Source of the DNA: Nocardia brasiliensis ATCC 700358
Lineage (GTDB): Bacteria; Actinomycetota; Actinomycetes; Mycobacteriales; Mycobacteriaceae
Reading direction: 5' to 3'
Length of the DNA stretch: 64,000 bases
Assembly: GCF_000250675.2 (NCBI RefSeq)
Contig: NC_018681.1
Span: 2,480,001-2,544,000 of the forward strand
Shown: one piece after another, positions 7,551-14,547 of the stretch
Layout: the number at the start of each line of letters is the position of its first letter
Position numbering within the stretch: the first letter of the stretch is position 1
Program-made: the position numbers and the translations under genes
The notes under the pieces: model-generated
Database searches by the model: none
What the model saw: only the letters and a program-made list of their open reading frames with translations
What the model was told of the DNA's origin: nothing

Positions 7551-8513
7551 TTACTCGGCGTCCGGGTCCGTCATGTTGAGGTACCAGTCCGGCTCGCCGG
7601 AGGTGGGCAGGTCGTGCAGCTTGTCGGGGTTGCGCACCACATCGATGGAGACGATTCGGCCGTTGTCGACGGTGAAGGCGAAGACCCCGATGTGGTTGCC
7701 GTCGAACACCACCAGGCCCGGCGCACCGTTCACCAGCACCGCGCGACCCCAACCGCCCGCCGCCGACGGCGCGTGGTACCAACCGAGCAGCATCTTCGCG
7801 ATGAGCTCGGCGCCGCGCACCGGCTGCCGGATCGCGGGCACCTTGCCGCCGCCGTCGGCGGTGAGGCTGACGTTCGTGTCGAGCACGCCGAGCAACGCGC
7901 TGAGATCGCCGGACCGCCACGCGACCGCGAACGCGGAAACGACCTTCTCCTGCTCGTCCGGCGAGGCGGGGAAACGCGGCGTGCCGTCCTCGACCCGCTT
8001 GCGGGCCCGGGACGCGAGCTGGCGCACCGCCGCCGGGGTGCGCCCGACCACCTCGGCGACCTCCGGCCCGCTCATGCCGAACACGTCCTGCAGCACGAAC
8101 GCGGTGCGCTCGGCGGGAGACAGGGATTCGAGCACGACCAGCAGCGCGGTGGTGACCCGCTCGTCCTGGGTGATCCGGTCCGCCGGATCGTCCCAGCTGG
8201 TCACCTCCGGCTCGGGCAGCCATTCGCCGACGTACTGTTCGCGGCGGGCGCGCGCCGAACCGAGCTGGTCCAGGGCGAGCCGGCCGACCACGGTGCTCAA
8301 CCAGGCGCGCAGGTTCTCGATCTGGCCCGCCGTGCCCGCCTCGAACTGGCGCTGCAACCGCAGCCACGCCTCCTGCACGACATCGTCGGCGTCGGTGAGA
8401 CTGCCCAGCGTGCTGTAGGCGAGTCTGCGCAGGTATGGCCGGTGCTCCTCGAACCGCCGGGCCAGCTCAGCCTGGTCGAGAGGTTCGGAAGGAGAAGACT
8501 GTGCGGAAGTCAC
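7551..8513 (-). CDS. ECF41-family RNA polymerase sigma factor (SigJ-like)
   Basis: A 320-residue ECF sigma factor with sigma2 (about 16-85, DADDVVQEAWLRL), sigma4 (about 118-175, with the helix-turn-helix MSGPEVAEVVGRTPAAVRQL) and a fused SnoaL-like C-terminal domain (about 186-320). The ECF41 signatures are both present: DGGGK (220-224) in the linker and NPDKL (295-299) near the end. In this group the fused domain replaces an anti-sigma factor and tunes activity. GTG 8513 is chosen because an ECF41-type promoter at 8577-8603 would put the transcript start downstream of the alternative start at 8654. The carboxymuconolactone decarboxylase, oxidoreductase or epimerase partner gene usual for ECF41 is absent nearby. 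Confidence 0.88.
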   Translation of the reverse strand: MTSAQSSPSEPLDQAELARRFEEHRPYLRRLAYSTLGSLTDADDVVQEAWLRLQRQFEAGTAGQIENLRAWLSTVVGRLALDQLGSARARREQYVGEWLPEPEVTSWDDPADRITQDERVTTALLVVLESLSPAERTAFVLQDVFGMSGPEVAEVVGRTPAAVRQLASRARKRVEDGTPRFPASPDEQEKVVSAFAVAWRSGDLSALLGVLDTNVSLTADGGGKVPAIRQPVRGAELIAKMLLGWYHAPSAAGGWGRAVLVNGAPGLVVFDGNHIGVFAFTVDNGRIVSIDVVRNPDKLHDLPTSGEPDWYLNMTDPDAE

Positions 8514-8576
8514 TGCTGTTCGCCGTTCGATCGTTGCGCCCGGGATAGGGCGAGTCCAAGGGTGCGTCACCGGGTT

Positions 8577-8603
8577 GACGACGCAGGACCTCAGAGTGTG
8601 ACA
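8577..8603 (-). promoter_or_regulatory. ECF41-type autoregulatory promoter
   Basis: On the minus strand a TGTCACA (8603-8597) is followed after 16 bases by CGTC (8580-8577; a second overlapping CGTC lies 13 bases away). The described ECF41 target promoter is TGTCACA at -35 and CGTC at -10. The spacing and the position about 65 bp before the sigma-factor GTG fit self-activation. Confidence 0.65.
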
Positions 8604-8684
8604 CGCCGGAAAAGCGCAGATGGTGCACGCCCTTTCTGGCGAGTCGCGGATCACTGCGTGCGGTCCGCGCTCGCTTCACGTTCA

Positions 8685-8757
8685 CGCACCCCTTCTGCGT
8701 TCCCGCACTCGCTATGGCATGGCACAGGAGGAGGTGCGGGCATGCAGAAGGGGTGCG
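8685..8757. repeat. long imperfect hairpin with GCACCCCTTCTG arms
   Basis: Outer arms CGCACCCCTTCTGC (8685-8698) and GCAGAAGGGGTGCG (8744-8757) pair perfectly over 14 bp, and inner CCCGCAC/GTGCGGG segments extend the stem. The outer arm resembles GCACCCCTTCTGG in the 118-bp repeats at 47.9-48.4 kb. It lies upstream of the sigma-factor promoter with no gene on its right side for 800 bp. Confidence 0.55.
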
Positions 8758-8894
8758 CGAAGCTCAGCGGGCGGGGCCTTGGTGAGATCGTGAGGTCACC
8801 TTCTTGGCTTCGCCGCCGAGCTTGACGTCGCAGGCGAAGGTGGCGTCGACCTCGACTGGGTTGCTGGGCGGTGCGGTTCCGTCTTGTTCGGGAC

Positions 8895-8963
8895 GGACTG
8901 CACCAGGTCGACGTCGGTGATCTCCTCGGTCACTGTGTGCTCGATCTGGATGCGCGGGTCCAT
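8895..8963 (-). pseudogene. biotin carboxylase motif remnant, copy 1
   Basis: About 23 codons read MDPRIQIEHTVTEEITDVDL followed by VQS. This matches the biotin-carboxylase/carbamoyl-phosphate-synthase signature NPRxQVEHxVTEExTGxDLV of pyruvate and acyl-CoA carboxylases. Neither side continues the enzyme, so only this most conserved piece survives. Best read as a gene fragment left by deletion or recombination. Confidence 0.45.
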
Positions 8964-9444
8964 CCGGACGGCGACGCGGCTGCCCGGTGGTGTGGGCCAT
9001 ACCTGTTGTCGTGTGGTGGATGGGTAGGGCATGGGTGCTGGTCGCGAGGTGCTCGTTCCAGGTGGCGTGGGGCGTGGAGGTTGTGTCGCCGGGGGTGCGG
9101 CGATTGATTTGGCCGCACCGGTTTCGAGTGTGCTTGGGCGGGCGAGGGATATGAGTGCGCTGACCGTGTGGTGCGGCGGCGATTGGTCTGTCCCGCGTCA
9201 CGTTCGGTTGCCGAGTGGGGGAGTCGGCGTGGTGCGCGCCTGCTCCAGGTTTGCTGGGTGATGCGGGTGTGGGGTGGCGCCAGGTTGGGCCCACACCCAT
9301 TGTCGTGTGGTGTGGGCGGCAGGAGTGCGCCGGCTGCGGTTGGGGGGTGCGGCGGTTGCTTTGGCCTGCGCCCGTTGTCGGCTGTCTGAAGTATTGGGGG
9401 CATGAGCGTGGGTGGGCGGTTCGCGTCCCTGTGGGTGGCTGGGT

Positions 9445-9516
9445 CAGCTGCGACGGCATCAGGTCGACGTCGGTGATCTCCACAGTCACCGTGTGCTCGA
9501 CCTGGATCGAGGGTTC
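9445..9516 (-). pseudogene. biotin carboxylase motif remnant, copy 2
   Basis: The segment reads IQVEHTVTVEITDVDLMPSQ in one frame, while the preceding NPR lies in another frame, so it is frameshifted. It is similar at DNA level to copy 1 about 550 bp away over some 50 bp (GGTCGACGTCGGTGATCTCC is identical). Two copies of the same short motif with unrelated flanks point to duplicated debris and not to a functional gene. Confidence 0.45.
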
Positions 9517-9593
9517 CTCTCGGTGAAGTCTGATTGTGCGGGCACGGGTGGCGTGGAGGTGTTAGTGGGTTGGGTGGCGGTTAGTCTCGGCGG

Positions 9594-10511
9594 GTGCGTA
9601 AGGGGAATTCGGCGGCCGTGGGGCTGGTGCTCGGGTTTGTGCTGGATCGGGTGCTGGGGGATCCGCGGCGGTGGCATCCGGTGGCGGGGTTCGGCACTGC
9701 GGCGGCCGCACTCGAGTCAGTGACGTATGCCGACCGGCGTAGTGCCGGGGTGGTGCACGAGGTAGTGCTGGTGGGGTCGGTGGTGGGGCTCGGGCTCGGG
9801 GTACACCGCGGCGGCTGGCCGGTGACCGCGCTGGCGACGTGGACCGTGCTCGGCGGGCGCAGCCTCGCGCGCACCGGTGGCGCGATGGCAGACCTGCTCG
9901 AAGCCGGAGATCTGGCCGCGGCGAGGGCGTTGCTGCCGTCGCTGTGCGGGCGCGACCCCGAGGTGCTCGACGCCGACGGATTGGCCCGCGCCGCACTGGA
10001 ATCCATCGCCGAGAACACCTCCGACGCGACCGTCGCGCCGCTGGTGTGGGGCGCGCTGGCCGGCGTGCCGGGACTGCTCGGGTATCGCGCGATCAACACC
10101 CTCGACGCCATGATCGGCTACCGCAACGCCCGCTACCGGAACTTCGGCTGGGCCGCCGCCCGCACCGACGACCTGGCCAACCTCCTGCCCGCCCGCCTGA
10201 CCGGCCTGCTCACCGCAGCCCTCGCCCCACTGGTCGGCGGCCGCCCCGCCGCCGCCCGCCGCGCCTGGCGCCGCGACGCCGCGCAACACCCCAGCCCCAA
10301 CGCCGGCGTGGTCGAAGCATCCATGGCGGGTGCCCTCGGCATCCGCCTCGGCGGTCGCACCGAATACCCCCACGGCGTCGAACACCGCCCCACCCTCGGC
10401 ACCGGCCCCGCCCCCACCGTCGCCGATCTGCATCGCGCAGTACGCCTTTCCGAAGCCGTCCAAGCCGCCGCCGTAGCGCTGGCCGCCTGCGCCGCCCTAG
10501 CCCGCCGCTAG
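9594..10511 (+). CDS. cobD: adenosylcobinamide-phosphate synthase CobD/CbiB
   Basis: A 305-residue integral membrane protein that joins (R)-1-amino-2-propanol O-phosphate to adenosylcobyric acid in cobalamin synthesis. Family landmarks are GxxxDRVLGDPRRWHPVAGFG at the N-terminus, ESIAENTSDATVAPLVWGALAGVPG in the middle, and the YRAINTLDAMIGYRN and HPSPNAGVVEASMAGALG segments. Four to five hydrophobic stretches fit the CbiB fold. It starts at GTG 9594 with no good ribosome-binding site. Orthologous to M. tuberculosis Rv2236c and near cobC, as in mycobacteria. Confidence 0.93.
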   Translation: MRKGNSAAVGLVLGFVLDRVLGDPRRWHPVAGFGTAAAALESVTYADRRSAGVVHEVVLVGSVVGLGLGVHRGGWPVTALATWTVLGGRSLARTGGAMADLLEAGDLAAARALLPSLCGRDPEVLDADGLARAALESIAENTSDATVAPLVWGALAGVPGLLGYRAINTLDAMIGYRNARYRNFGWAAARTDDLANLLPARLTGLLTAALAPLVGGRPAAARRAWRRDAAQHPSPNAGVVEASMAGALGIRLGGRTEYPHGVEHRPTLGTGPAPTVADLHRAVRLSEAVQAAAVALAACAALARR

Positions 10512-10751
10512 GCGAGTCCCGGCCGTCCGCTTGCCGCCTCATCGAAACCGCTTCACAGGCCTTTCACGCCGAACGTCGGCACGCCACAAGGCAATTCGCT
10601 GTGTGAAGCGTCGATAACCTCTGTGAAGGTGCTACGGGCGATCTGTTCTGGCGGTGCTGCGGATCCGTCTCCCGTCCGTGCCTGGCGTGCCCCTCAGCCG
10701 GCGCACCGGGTGCTCCATTGGAGACCCCCGGACGTGTTGGCGGGTCGTCAC

Positions 10752-10816
10752 AAGATCAGGGGGAACTGCGGGCGGCATCGTTCGAGAAGGTACCGCCGCC
10801 AGTTCCCCTTGATCTT
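10752..10816. repeat. dispersed inverted repeat, GATCAAGGGGAACTG type (copy 1)
   Basis: Arms AAGATCAGGGGGAACTG (10752-10768) and CAGTTCCCCTTGATCTT (10800-10816) pair over 17 bp with one G-T wobble, and the loop contains a further GCGG/CCGC pair. A second member lies at 59062-59120. It stands in a gene-free area and could be a terminator-like or small non-autonomous mobile repeat. Confidence 0.6.
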
Positions 10817-10876
10817 GGTTCGGCTACGCCTACTCCGGGGCTCGCAGCGAAGGGCGTCCCGGAGCCGCTAGCCCCA

Positions 10877-10958
10877 ACCTCCCGCGCACGTTTTGTCGCG
10901 CCGCGCGCGTGTCATTCGACTAACACGCGCGCGGCGCACCAAAACGTGCGCGGGAGGT
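10877..10958. repeat. 82-bp long palindrome, family copy A
   Basis: Two 36-base arms (10877-10912 and 10923-10958) are inverted copies with two mismatches. They contain CCCGCGCACGTTTTG and the family core GCGCGCGTGT, around a 10-base loop containing TTCGA. It is the first of four related palindromes in the window (also 11310, 11492 and 62142). No gene overlaps it. Confidence 0.75.
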
Positions 10959-11566
10959 AGAGGGCTGCTCTCGCGGTGCGTCGCGTGTGCGACGTTTGCC
11001 CCCGCTGGGCGCAGGACGTGGGCGCTTCGTTGGTTGCCGCCAGTGGTTCGGTTGTCTCGCGTATGTCCCGTTCTCCCGCGCCCGACGGGGTGTGCCGCGC
11101 GCATGTCTGTCCAAGGTCAAGCGCGCGGAGGGACGCGTGAGGGGGACGAGGGGTGCGCGAGGTGTAGGTGACTGCTCTCGCGGCTGCTTGCTGTGGCGGT
11201 GCGTCGTCTATGTGACGTTGACCCGCGGCGTGCAAGTGGTGCTTTGGCGGGTGCCGCCGGTGGCTCGTTGTCTCGCAGGCGTCCCGCTATGCCCCGCGCG
11301 TCCTGGTGTACCGCGCGCGTTTTGGTGTGCCGCGCGCGTGTTAGTCGATGACACGCGCGCGGGGTGACGAAAGGCGCGCGGGAGGGAGAGGGCTGCTGTC
11401 GCGGTGCGACGTTGCCCCGCGGAGCGCGGGGTGTGGGCGGCGCTTCGCTCGTTTGCAGCCGGGGGGCGTGTTGCCTCGCGCATGCCCTGTTGTCGCGCGC
11501 ACGCTTTGGTGCGCCGCGCGCGTGTTTGTCGATCGACGCGCGCGGGAGGACAGGAAGTGCGCGGAA
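10945..11566. repeat. degenerate tandem repeat region with palindromes B and C
   Basis: Three imperfect copies of a roughly 200-bp unit begin near 10950, 11166 and 11383, recognisable by GGGCTGCT(C/G)TCGCGGTGCG, GACGTTG and TTG(T/C)CTCGC blocks. Palindromes B (about 11310-11384, loop TAGTCGATG) and C (about 11492-11566, loop TTGTCGATCG) separate the units, each with the GCGCGCGTGT core. Open frames here are simple shadows of GC-rich repeats, so I regard the whole region as non-coding. Confidence 0.6.
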
Positions 11567-11715
11567 GGGGTGGAGGCGTTGCCGAGGGGTGGAGGTTTTG
11601 CGGGAGGAGTGGAGGCGTTGCCGGAGGAGTGGAGGTTTTGCGGGAGGAGTGGAGGTTTTGCGGGAAGAGTGGAGGCTTTGCGGGAGAGGCAGAGATTTCG
11701 CGGGAGAGGTGGGGG
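11567..11715. repeat. 20-21-bp tandem array
   Basis: About seven head-to-tail copies of a 20-21-bp unit resembling GTGGAGGTTTTGCGGGAGGA, directly after palindrome C and ending 2 bp before the stop of the gene at 11718. The layout (palindrome then short tandem array) is repeated at 62142-62405. Confidence 0.75.
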
Positions 11716-11717
11716 AT

Positions 11718-12464
11718 TCAGAGGCGGATGCCGAGGGTGCCTGTCCAGGTGGGGGTGTCCAGGCCGGTGCGCTGGGCTAGGGCGAACATGGCGGCGATGT
11801 CGGCGTCGGTGCGTGGGGGGAAGTCCTCCCGGTCGTGTTCGTCTTCGGGGAAGTGCTCGTCTTCCAGACGGGTCATCTGCTCGGCGTAGTGCCGCACGAG
11901 ACGTTCGGTGACCGCGCCGCGCTCGGCGGCGTCGAGCAGTTCTGCGCATAGCTGCGGCATCTCGCTGTCGGGCTCGAAAAGCAGCCAGTCGGCGATCTTT
12001 TCGAGTGCGTCGGCAGGGTTGGTCAGAGCGGAGATGCCTGCGTCGAGTCCGTCGTCGGACAGGTCTTCGGGGTACGGCGCCCGGTGCCAAGCACCCTCGT
12101 CGCACCAATAGACGCACCCGACCATGCAGGCATCGATCAAACCTCGAAGGTATTGGCGCGGTAGCCATTCCGGTGCACCGGCGAGCAGGTCGATCGTTTG
12201 ATCGTGCCATTTGACCTTGCTCGACTCGTCTTCGCCGACGAGCACGGCGCGGCCGTTGCCGTACCACTTCAGTTCCCACCAGGTGCAACCGCAGTCGTCC
12301 CAATGCAGGCCGCCGTCATCGATCCAATATCCCGAACGATGAACGGGTGACTCCTCCTCTCGTGCGCGGCTGTACGTCGCGACCGCGACACCGGCCCACC
12401 GCCGCCACAGCAGCTGCGGGTCGGGCAGATCTCCGGGTTGTCCAGGCTGGTGCAGATGCCCCAA
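11718..12464 (-). CDS. hypothetical acidic Trp-rich protein
   Basis: A protein of about 248 residues that I do not recognise. It is acidic, rich in Trp, Asp and Glu, and has Cys pairs in DDCGCTWWELKWY and in CMVGCVYWCDEGAWH. There is no signal peptide or membrane segment, and the C-terminal third is helical. The start is probably TTG 12464, six bases after AGGAGA. Codon use is normal for the genome. It is isolated between repeat arrays and the SURF1/phosphatase pair, and the M. tuberculosis neighbourhood has no counterpart, so it is accessory. Its role is unknown; the aspect is that of a small regulatory or immunity-like cytoplasmic protein (weak inference). Confidence 0.6.
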   Translation of the reverse strand: MGHLHQPGQPGDLPDPQLLWRRWAGVAVATYSRAREEESPVHRSGYWIDDGGLHWDDCGCTWWELKWYGNGRAVLVGEDESSKVKWHDQTIDLLAGAPEWLPRQYLRGLIDACMVGCVYWCDEGAWHRAPYPEDLSDDGLDAGISALTNPADALEKIADWLLFEPDSEMPQLCAELLDAAERGAVTERLVRHYAEQMTRLEDEHFPEDEHDREDFPPRTDADIAAMFALAQRTGLDTPTWTGTLGIRL

Positions 12465-12565
12465 TGTGCTTCTCCTGACTCGTATTCGGTGTGAGCCTAG
12501 ACAGACTCACCGACACGGTCCGGACGCGCGCTCGGCGGCCCCTTGGCGCTGATCGAGTTCGGCAC

Positions 12566-12702
12566 CTACTCGGTCGCCGTCGCGACCCGCCGCATTAGCG
12601 CGGCGTCGCGATCGAAGAGCAGGTCGGTGGCGCGTTCCCGGATCGCCTCGGGCGAAAGGCGCGGCCTCGATCAGGCGGTCCAGCGCGGGGCCGCCGAGCC
12701 GG
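12566..12702 (-). pseudogene. frameshifted gene remnant
   Basis: On the minus strand one frame reads VRLGGPALDRLIEAA, and after a one-base shift another frame continues LSPEAIRERATDLLFDRDAA up to ATATE and a stop at 12566. Both pieces look like normal helical protein, and joining them needs only removal of one C. It starts within the end of the SURF1 gene. It is either a decayed C-terminus of a lost gene or a frameshift. No family can be named. Confidence 0.35.
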
Positions 12703-12708
12703 ACACGG

Positions 12709-13587
12709 TCAGTCGCGGCCGCGACCGTAGCGGTCGGCCAGGCGCGATTCCGTGGTGACGGGTGGCGGTGCGGCGGGGGCGGATTCGGGTTTCGTCGCGG
12801 ATGCGGCTGGGGCGCTGCCCTTTTCCTTGCGGCGTTCGCGCAGTTCGGCGTAGACGAAGTAGCCGAGACCGAGCGGGGCCATGATGCCGAAGGCCAGCCA
12901 TTGCAGGCCGTAAGAGAGGTAGGGGCCCGCGTCCAGTTGAGGGAGGGGCGTCGGTGTGAATGCGCCGGGCTGGTTTTCGTCGAGTTGCAGGTAACCGCCG
13001 CGGTCCGCGCCGGTGGGCACGGCGGTGAGCGGTTGTTGCAGCACGGCGGATTCCTGCGCGAGATCGATCGAGTACACCTGACGGAAGCCGTCCTGGACGG
13101 ACGGATCCTTGCCCGGCGTCACACCTTCCGACATCCGGACTCTGGCCTCGAGGCGTTGCGGCCCAGGCGGCGGTTCCACGATCGGCGGCGGGCGCACCCC
13201 GTCCACCGCGGCGACCAGGCCGCGGTCGATCAGCAGCAGTCTGCCGTCGTCCAGGCGGAACGTGCCGAGCACCGCGTACCCGGGTGCGCCGTCGAGGTGG
13301 CGTAACCGGACCAGCACCGTCGAATCCGGTTGATAGCTGCCCGAAGCGATGACTTTGCGCCATTCGCTGTGCGTTTCGTCGGTGGCCGGGGTGCCGAGGA
13401 CCGTGGTGATGTCCACGGGGTCGGCGCGCACCGAGTCGGCGATGAGCTGGTTGCGGTGCGAGGTGGTGGTGTTCTTGCCGAGCTGCCAGGGCGCGAGCAC
13501 GGTGAAGCAGAGGTAGGCGAACGCGACGACCAGCACCGCGAGGATCACCCAGCTCGGGCGCAGCAGGAAGGTCAGCCGGCGGATCAT
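12709..13587 (-). CDS. SURF1 family cytochrome oxidase biogenesis protein
   Basis: A 292-residue membrane protein with the SURF1 layout: a transmembrane helix near residues 10-35, a large extracytoplasmic domain, and a second helix near 225-250. Family motifs include FxxLxPWQLGKN near the first helix, GAPGYAVLGTFRLDDGRLLLIDRG, and YLSYGLQWLAFG before the C-terminal helix. SURF1 assists heme a insertion and assembly of the cytochrome aa3 oxidase. A charged Pro/Ala tail follows. The ATG overlaps the stop of the tyrosine phosphatase gene by 4 bp, the same order as Rv2234-Rv2235. Confidence 0.9.
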   Translation of the reverse strand: MIRRLTFLLRPSWVILAVLVVAFAYLCFTVLAPWQLGKNTTTSHRNQLIADSVRADPVDITTVLGTPATDETHSEWRKVIASGSYQPDSTVLVRLRHLDGAPGYAVLGTFRLDDGRLLLIDRGLVAAVDGVRPPPIVEPPPGPQRLEARVRMSEGVTPGKDPSVQDGFRQVYSIDLAQESAVLQQPLTAVPTGADRGGYLQLDENQPGAFTPTPLPQLDAGPYLSYGLQWLAFGIMAPLGLGYFVYAELRERRKEKGSAPAASATKPESAPAAPPPVTTESRLADRYGRGRD

Positions 13588-14102
13588 GCGCGTCCGTCCA
13601 GTACGGGATCGGGGGGCTCGGATTCGGCGCCGAGCGCGGCACGAACCCAGTCGAGCAGGCCCGGCATCGCCGCCTCGATCTGATCGCGGACCAGTTCGAA
13701 ATCCGCGGTGTCGCCGTAGTAAGGGTCGGGCACGTCGGGGCCGTCCGCGTCCGGATCGAAGCTGCGCAGCAGCCTGCGCCGGTCCGCGGGGACACCGCGC
13801 CGTGCCAGTTCGCGTTCGTGTGAGGTGTCGAGCGCGATCAGGAGATCCGCGTCGAAATGATCGGCGCCGAGCGCGGCCGCCGCGTGCCCGGTGCGGTAGC
13901 CGTACTTGTGCAGGGTGGCGTTCGTGCGGTGGTCGGCGTCGTCGCCGACGTGCCAGGAACCGGTGCCGGCACTGCTGACCCGCACCCGGTCGGCGAGGCC
14001 CGCGCGGGACAGATGCGCCGCGAAGATCTTCTCCGCCATCGGAGAACGGCAGATGTTGCCGGTACAGACGAACGAGACGTGCAGCTCACCCACGCCTGCC
14101 AT
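13584..14102 (-). CDS. ptpA: low-molecular-weight protein-tyrosine phosphatase (PtpA-like)
   Basis: A 172-residue phosphatase with the P-loop CTGNICRS (Cys13 to Arg19) at the N-terminus and the general-acid motif DPYYGD near residues 123-128. Its M. tuberculosis counterpart PtpA (Rv2234) is exported into macrophages and dephosphorylates host proteins. Whether this one acts outside the cell is not shown by the sequence, which has no signal peptide. The start could also be the GTG at codon 4. It forms a coupled pair with SURF1. The PtkA (Rv2232) homologue found beside it in M. tuberculosis is missing. Confidence 0.9.
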   Translation of the reverse strand: MAGVGELHVSFVCTGNICRSPMAEKIFAAHLSRAGLADRVRVSSAGTGSWHVGDDADHRTNATLHKYGYRTGHAAAALGADHFDADLLIALDTSHERELARRGVPADRRRLLRSFDPDADGPDVPDPYYGDTADFELVRDQIEAAMPGLLDWVRAALGAESEPPDPVLDGRA

Positions 14103-14257
14103 TCTGGCCGGTCGCCCGTCGGCACCGCCACGGAGGGTGCGCGGACTGGGCCGAAGGTGGTCGCGGTCACCCGAGCCGACGGTGGTGCAGAGCCGTCCTG
14201 GTGTGGCGCTGCCGCGGTGATGGCGGGCAGTGCGGGTGGCGGATGTGCAGACCTGAC

Positions 14258-14482
14258 GCGGGTGGCGGAGAGCTGGAGCGGGGTGGGTGGCGGAGAGTTG
14301 CAGCGGGGTGGGTGGCGGAGAGCTGGAGCGGGGGTGGGTGGGGGAGAGTTGGAGCGCGGTGGGTGGGGGAGAGTTGGAGCGCGGCGGGTGGCGGAGAGTT
14401 AGAGCGCGGCGGGTGGCGGAGAGTTAGAGCGCGGCGGGTGGCGGAGAGTTGCAGCGCGGCGGGTAGGCGGAGAGCTGGAGAG
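14258..14482. repeat. 25-bp tandem array upstream of cobC
   Basis: About nine copies of a 24-26-bp unit, best seen as GGTGGCGGAGAGTTAGAGCG with a GCGGC joint, with exact 25-bp spacing around 14400-14450. The period is not a multiple of three and no frame is conserved, so it is non-coding. It fills most of the 445-bp gap between the divergent phosphatase and cobC genes and must separate or contain their promoters. Confidence 0.8.
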
Positions 14483-14547
14483 CAGGCGCGCGACGCATGT
14501 CCTCGCCGCTGAACTGGGCCGGCGACGATCCCACGTAAGGTGCTCTC

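Larger units (their letters stand above)
8758..9593. other. gene-free region with decayed gene fragments
   Basis: No intact gene is convincing in these 836 bases: open frames on both strands are low-complexity and unlike known proteins. Two short stretches on the minus strand still spell a biotin-carboxylase motif (listed separately). Between them lies GT-rich DNA with no obvious tandem structure. No cobalamin riboswitch core was recognised upstream of cobD. Confidence 0.5.

Noticed and set aside
9480..9600. Cobalamin riboswitch upstream of cobD
   Set aside because: No recognisable AdoCbl box or conserved core; upstream DNA holds a decayed carboxylase fragment.
10870..11720. Insertion sequence or transposon
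   Set aside because: Long inverted repeats are present, but no transposase frame, target duplication or IS end could be identified.
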